Origin: Sulfitobacter donghicola DSW-25 = KCTC 12864 = JCM 14565
Lineage (GTDB): Bacteria > Pseudomonadota > Alphaproteobacteria > Rhodobacterales > Rhodobacteraceae
DNA length: 64,000 nt
Assembly: GCF_000622405.1 (NCBI RefSeq)
Contig: NZ_JASF01000005.1
Span: forward strand, 868,001-932,000
Direction of reading: 5' to 3'
Both the position numbers and the translations under genes were made by a program. The notes beneath the pieces were generated by a model that had not been told where the DNA came from, made no database searches, and worked only from the letters and a program-made list of their open reading frames with translations. Shown in pieces: positions 63,061 to 64,000 of this stretch. Each line of letters opens with the position of its first letter. Within the stretch, counting starts at the first letter, position 1.

Positions 63061-64000
63061 TCAATCTTCCTCAACTTTGAGAGACGGTGATGTCGTCGCG
63101 GATGCGACCTTGGGTGCAGGGGCGTTCTGGGTGGCATCAGTGCGTGATGAAGGGCCAGCTGCTGGATCGGCAGACTGTGCATCAATGGCATCGGGGAGTT
63201 CACGTCCGACTTTGCCGGCGGTCTGCTTCGGGGCCTTGCGCTCAAAGAACTCAACACCTGCGATTACCCGGGCTTCGGCGCGGTCCGCAGCATCGCCAGA
63301 CCAGTCCTCAAGATTAAGGCTGGCGGCGGACATTGCCTTGGCATTTCGTGATGCAATCGCTTTGATCGCCTCACGGACGGCAACCATGTCCACACGGTTC
63401 GAAGCTGGGCTTGCTGCACGTACATGACGTACTGCGGTCAACCACGTCTGCGCAGCTACCCCTTCGAGGGATGGATCTACCGCAGGGATTTCAAACCAGT
63501 CCGGCCCCATCTTCACCGAAATTGCTCCGATGTCTTTCGGATGCCAACGGACATCCACTTTGTGCGGGTCCTTGCGACGCATCCAGGTCGCCAAAGCTTC
63601 AGATTGGTACCGCACGCCGAGAACGGTGATCCCCGTTTTCTCAAGGTTGTATTTCTGGCGCTGGCCAAAAACGAGCCGCGAATGATACATGTCCGGTGGG
63701 CTCTGAACGCCATACTTCTTGCTCAGACGGCGCCAGCACTCGATTGGTGTTTCTCCATCAAGGCTCCGGTGTGGCGTATTGTGATAGATATCAACAACCC
63801 AGCGAATGAAGGCGAAAGTGACGTCCTCCAGCTTCATTGCAGCCCGCTTCTCAGGGTCTGCATCCCCTTTTTCACGAATGTTGGAAAACGTTCGTCCCGG
63901 CATGCGTGCCGCCAAATCCGTAGCCATCGTCCCGAAGACCCGTTCAATCATTCCGCGAAGCTCTGGCGTGCCGTTGATTGCGATTTCAGCCGCAATGCCA
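63061..64000 (-). CDS. tniA: TniA DDE transposase/integrase, N-terminal part outside the window
   Basis: The frame is open from the right edge (GIAAEIAINGTPELRGMIER) to the stop at 63061; about 312 codons are present. ELRGMIERVFG holds the third acidic residue of the DDE site. NTPHRSLDGETPIECWRRL and a Mu-transposase C-terminal beta-barrel follow, then a Pro/Ala-rich tail. It is the catalytic subunit of a Tn5053/Tn7-like transposon. The element's terminal repeat adjacent to tniA must lie beyond 64000. Confidence 0.92.
   Translation of the reverse strand, partial: GIAAEIAINGTPELRGMIERVFGTMATDLAARMPGRTFSNIREKGDADPEKRAAMKLEDVTFAFIRWVVDIYHNTPHRSLDGETPIECWRRLSKKYGVQSPPDMYHSRLVFGQRQKYNLEKTGITVLGVRYQSEALATWMRRKDPHKVDVRWHPKDIGAISVKMGPDWFEIPAVDPSLEGVAAQTWLTAVRHVRAASPASNRVDMVAVREAIKAIASRNAKAMSAASLNLEDWSGDAADRAEARVIAGVEFFERKAPKQTAGKVGRELPDAIDAQSADPAAGPSSRTDATQNAPAPKVASATTSPSLKVEED

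Overview
The window looks like a chromosomal stretch from a marine alphaproteobacterium of the Roseobacter/Rhodobacterales type. This is inferred from moderate-to-high GC, a form I aerobic CO dehydrogenase locus, TRAP and amino-acid ABC transporters, an arsJ-type arsenic operon and a DUF6552-like small membrane protein. No rRNA, tRNA or CRISPR array was found.

Layout. (1) 1-10.2 kb, pyroglutamate module. One minus-strand operon carries pyroglutamyl peptidase, a double-ATPase peptide ABC component and a peptide-binding protein, and runs off the left edge. A second carries TRAP dctP-dctQ-dctM followed by pxpB-pxpC-pxpA (5-oxoprolinase). A LysR gene and a MarR-like gene are divergent to the two operons. 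(2) 10.2-16.2 kb, small accessory genes. It holds an aminotransferase preceded by the 3' end of a lost ornithine-cyclodeaminase gene, a hypothetical gene, AraC and an SDR, MerR and an FAD oxidoreductase. (3) 16.3-19.5 kb, an arsenic operon: an ArsR-ArsC fusion, an ArsJ-partner GAPDH and ArsJ. (4) 19.6-29.8 kb, CO oxidation: coxC, then coxM-S-L-D-E-F, a mocA-like gene, a 33-residue small ORF, coxG and a second XdhC-family gene. Three direct repeats at exactly 21-bp steps lie between coxC (a LytTR regulator) and coxM. (5) 29.8-30.9 kb, a scar with a dispersed repeat and an IS3 remnant. (6) 30.9-41.7 kb, an RND efflux pump with TetR, a GAF/PAS histidine kinase with two receivers, a transposase scar, and LysR with an unusual SDR. 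(7) 41.7-59.5 kb, a catabolic regulon. It contains an FAD amine oxidase, HyuA/HyuB, an SDR, propionyl-CoA synthetase, RidA, an ABC ATPase, a rhodanese, IclR, a DMSO-reductase-family Mo enzyme, a PLP C-S lyase, a VOC protein, and the permeases and binding protein of an amino-acid ABC transporter. (8) 59.5-64 kb, a second copy of the dispersed repeat, then tniQ-tniB-tniA of a Tn5053/Tn7-like transposon running off the right edge.

The most interesting signal is in region 7. An 18-bp motif, roughly GTRTCRATATTYRRMATG, sits in all three control regions of the cluster. It overlaps the likely -10 box of the transporter promoter. It ties together two divergent promoter pairs and the transporter operon, whose own ATPase gene lies 15 kb away at the end of the catabolic operon. 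I infer one IclR-controlled regulon for an amino-acid-like, probably sulfur- or lactam-containing, substrate. The substrate itself cannot be read from sequence.
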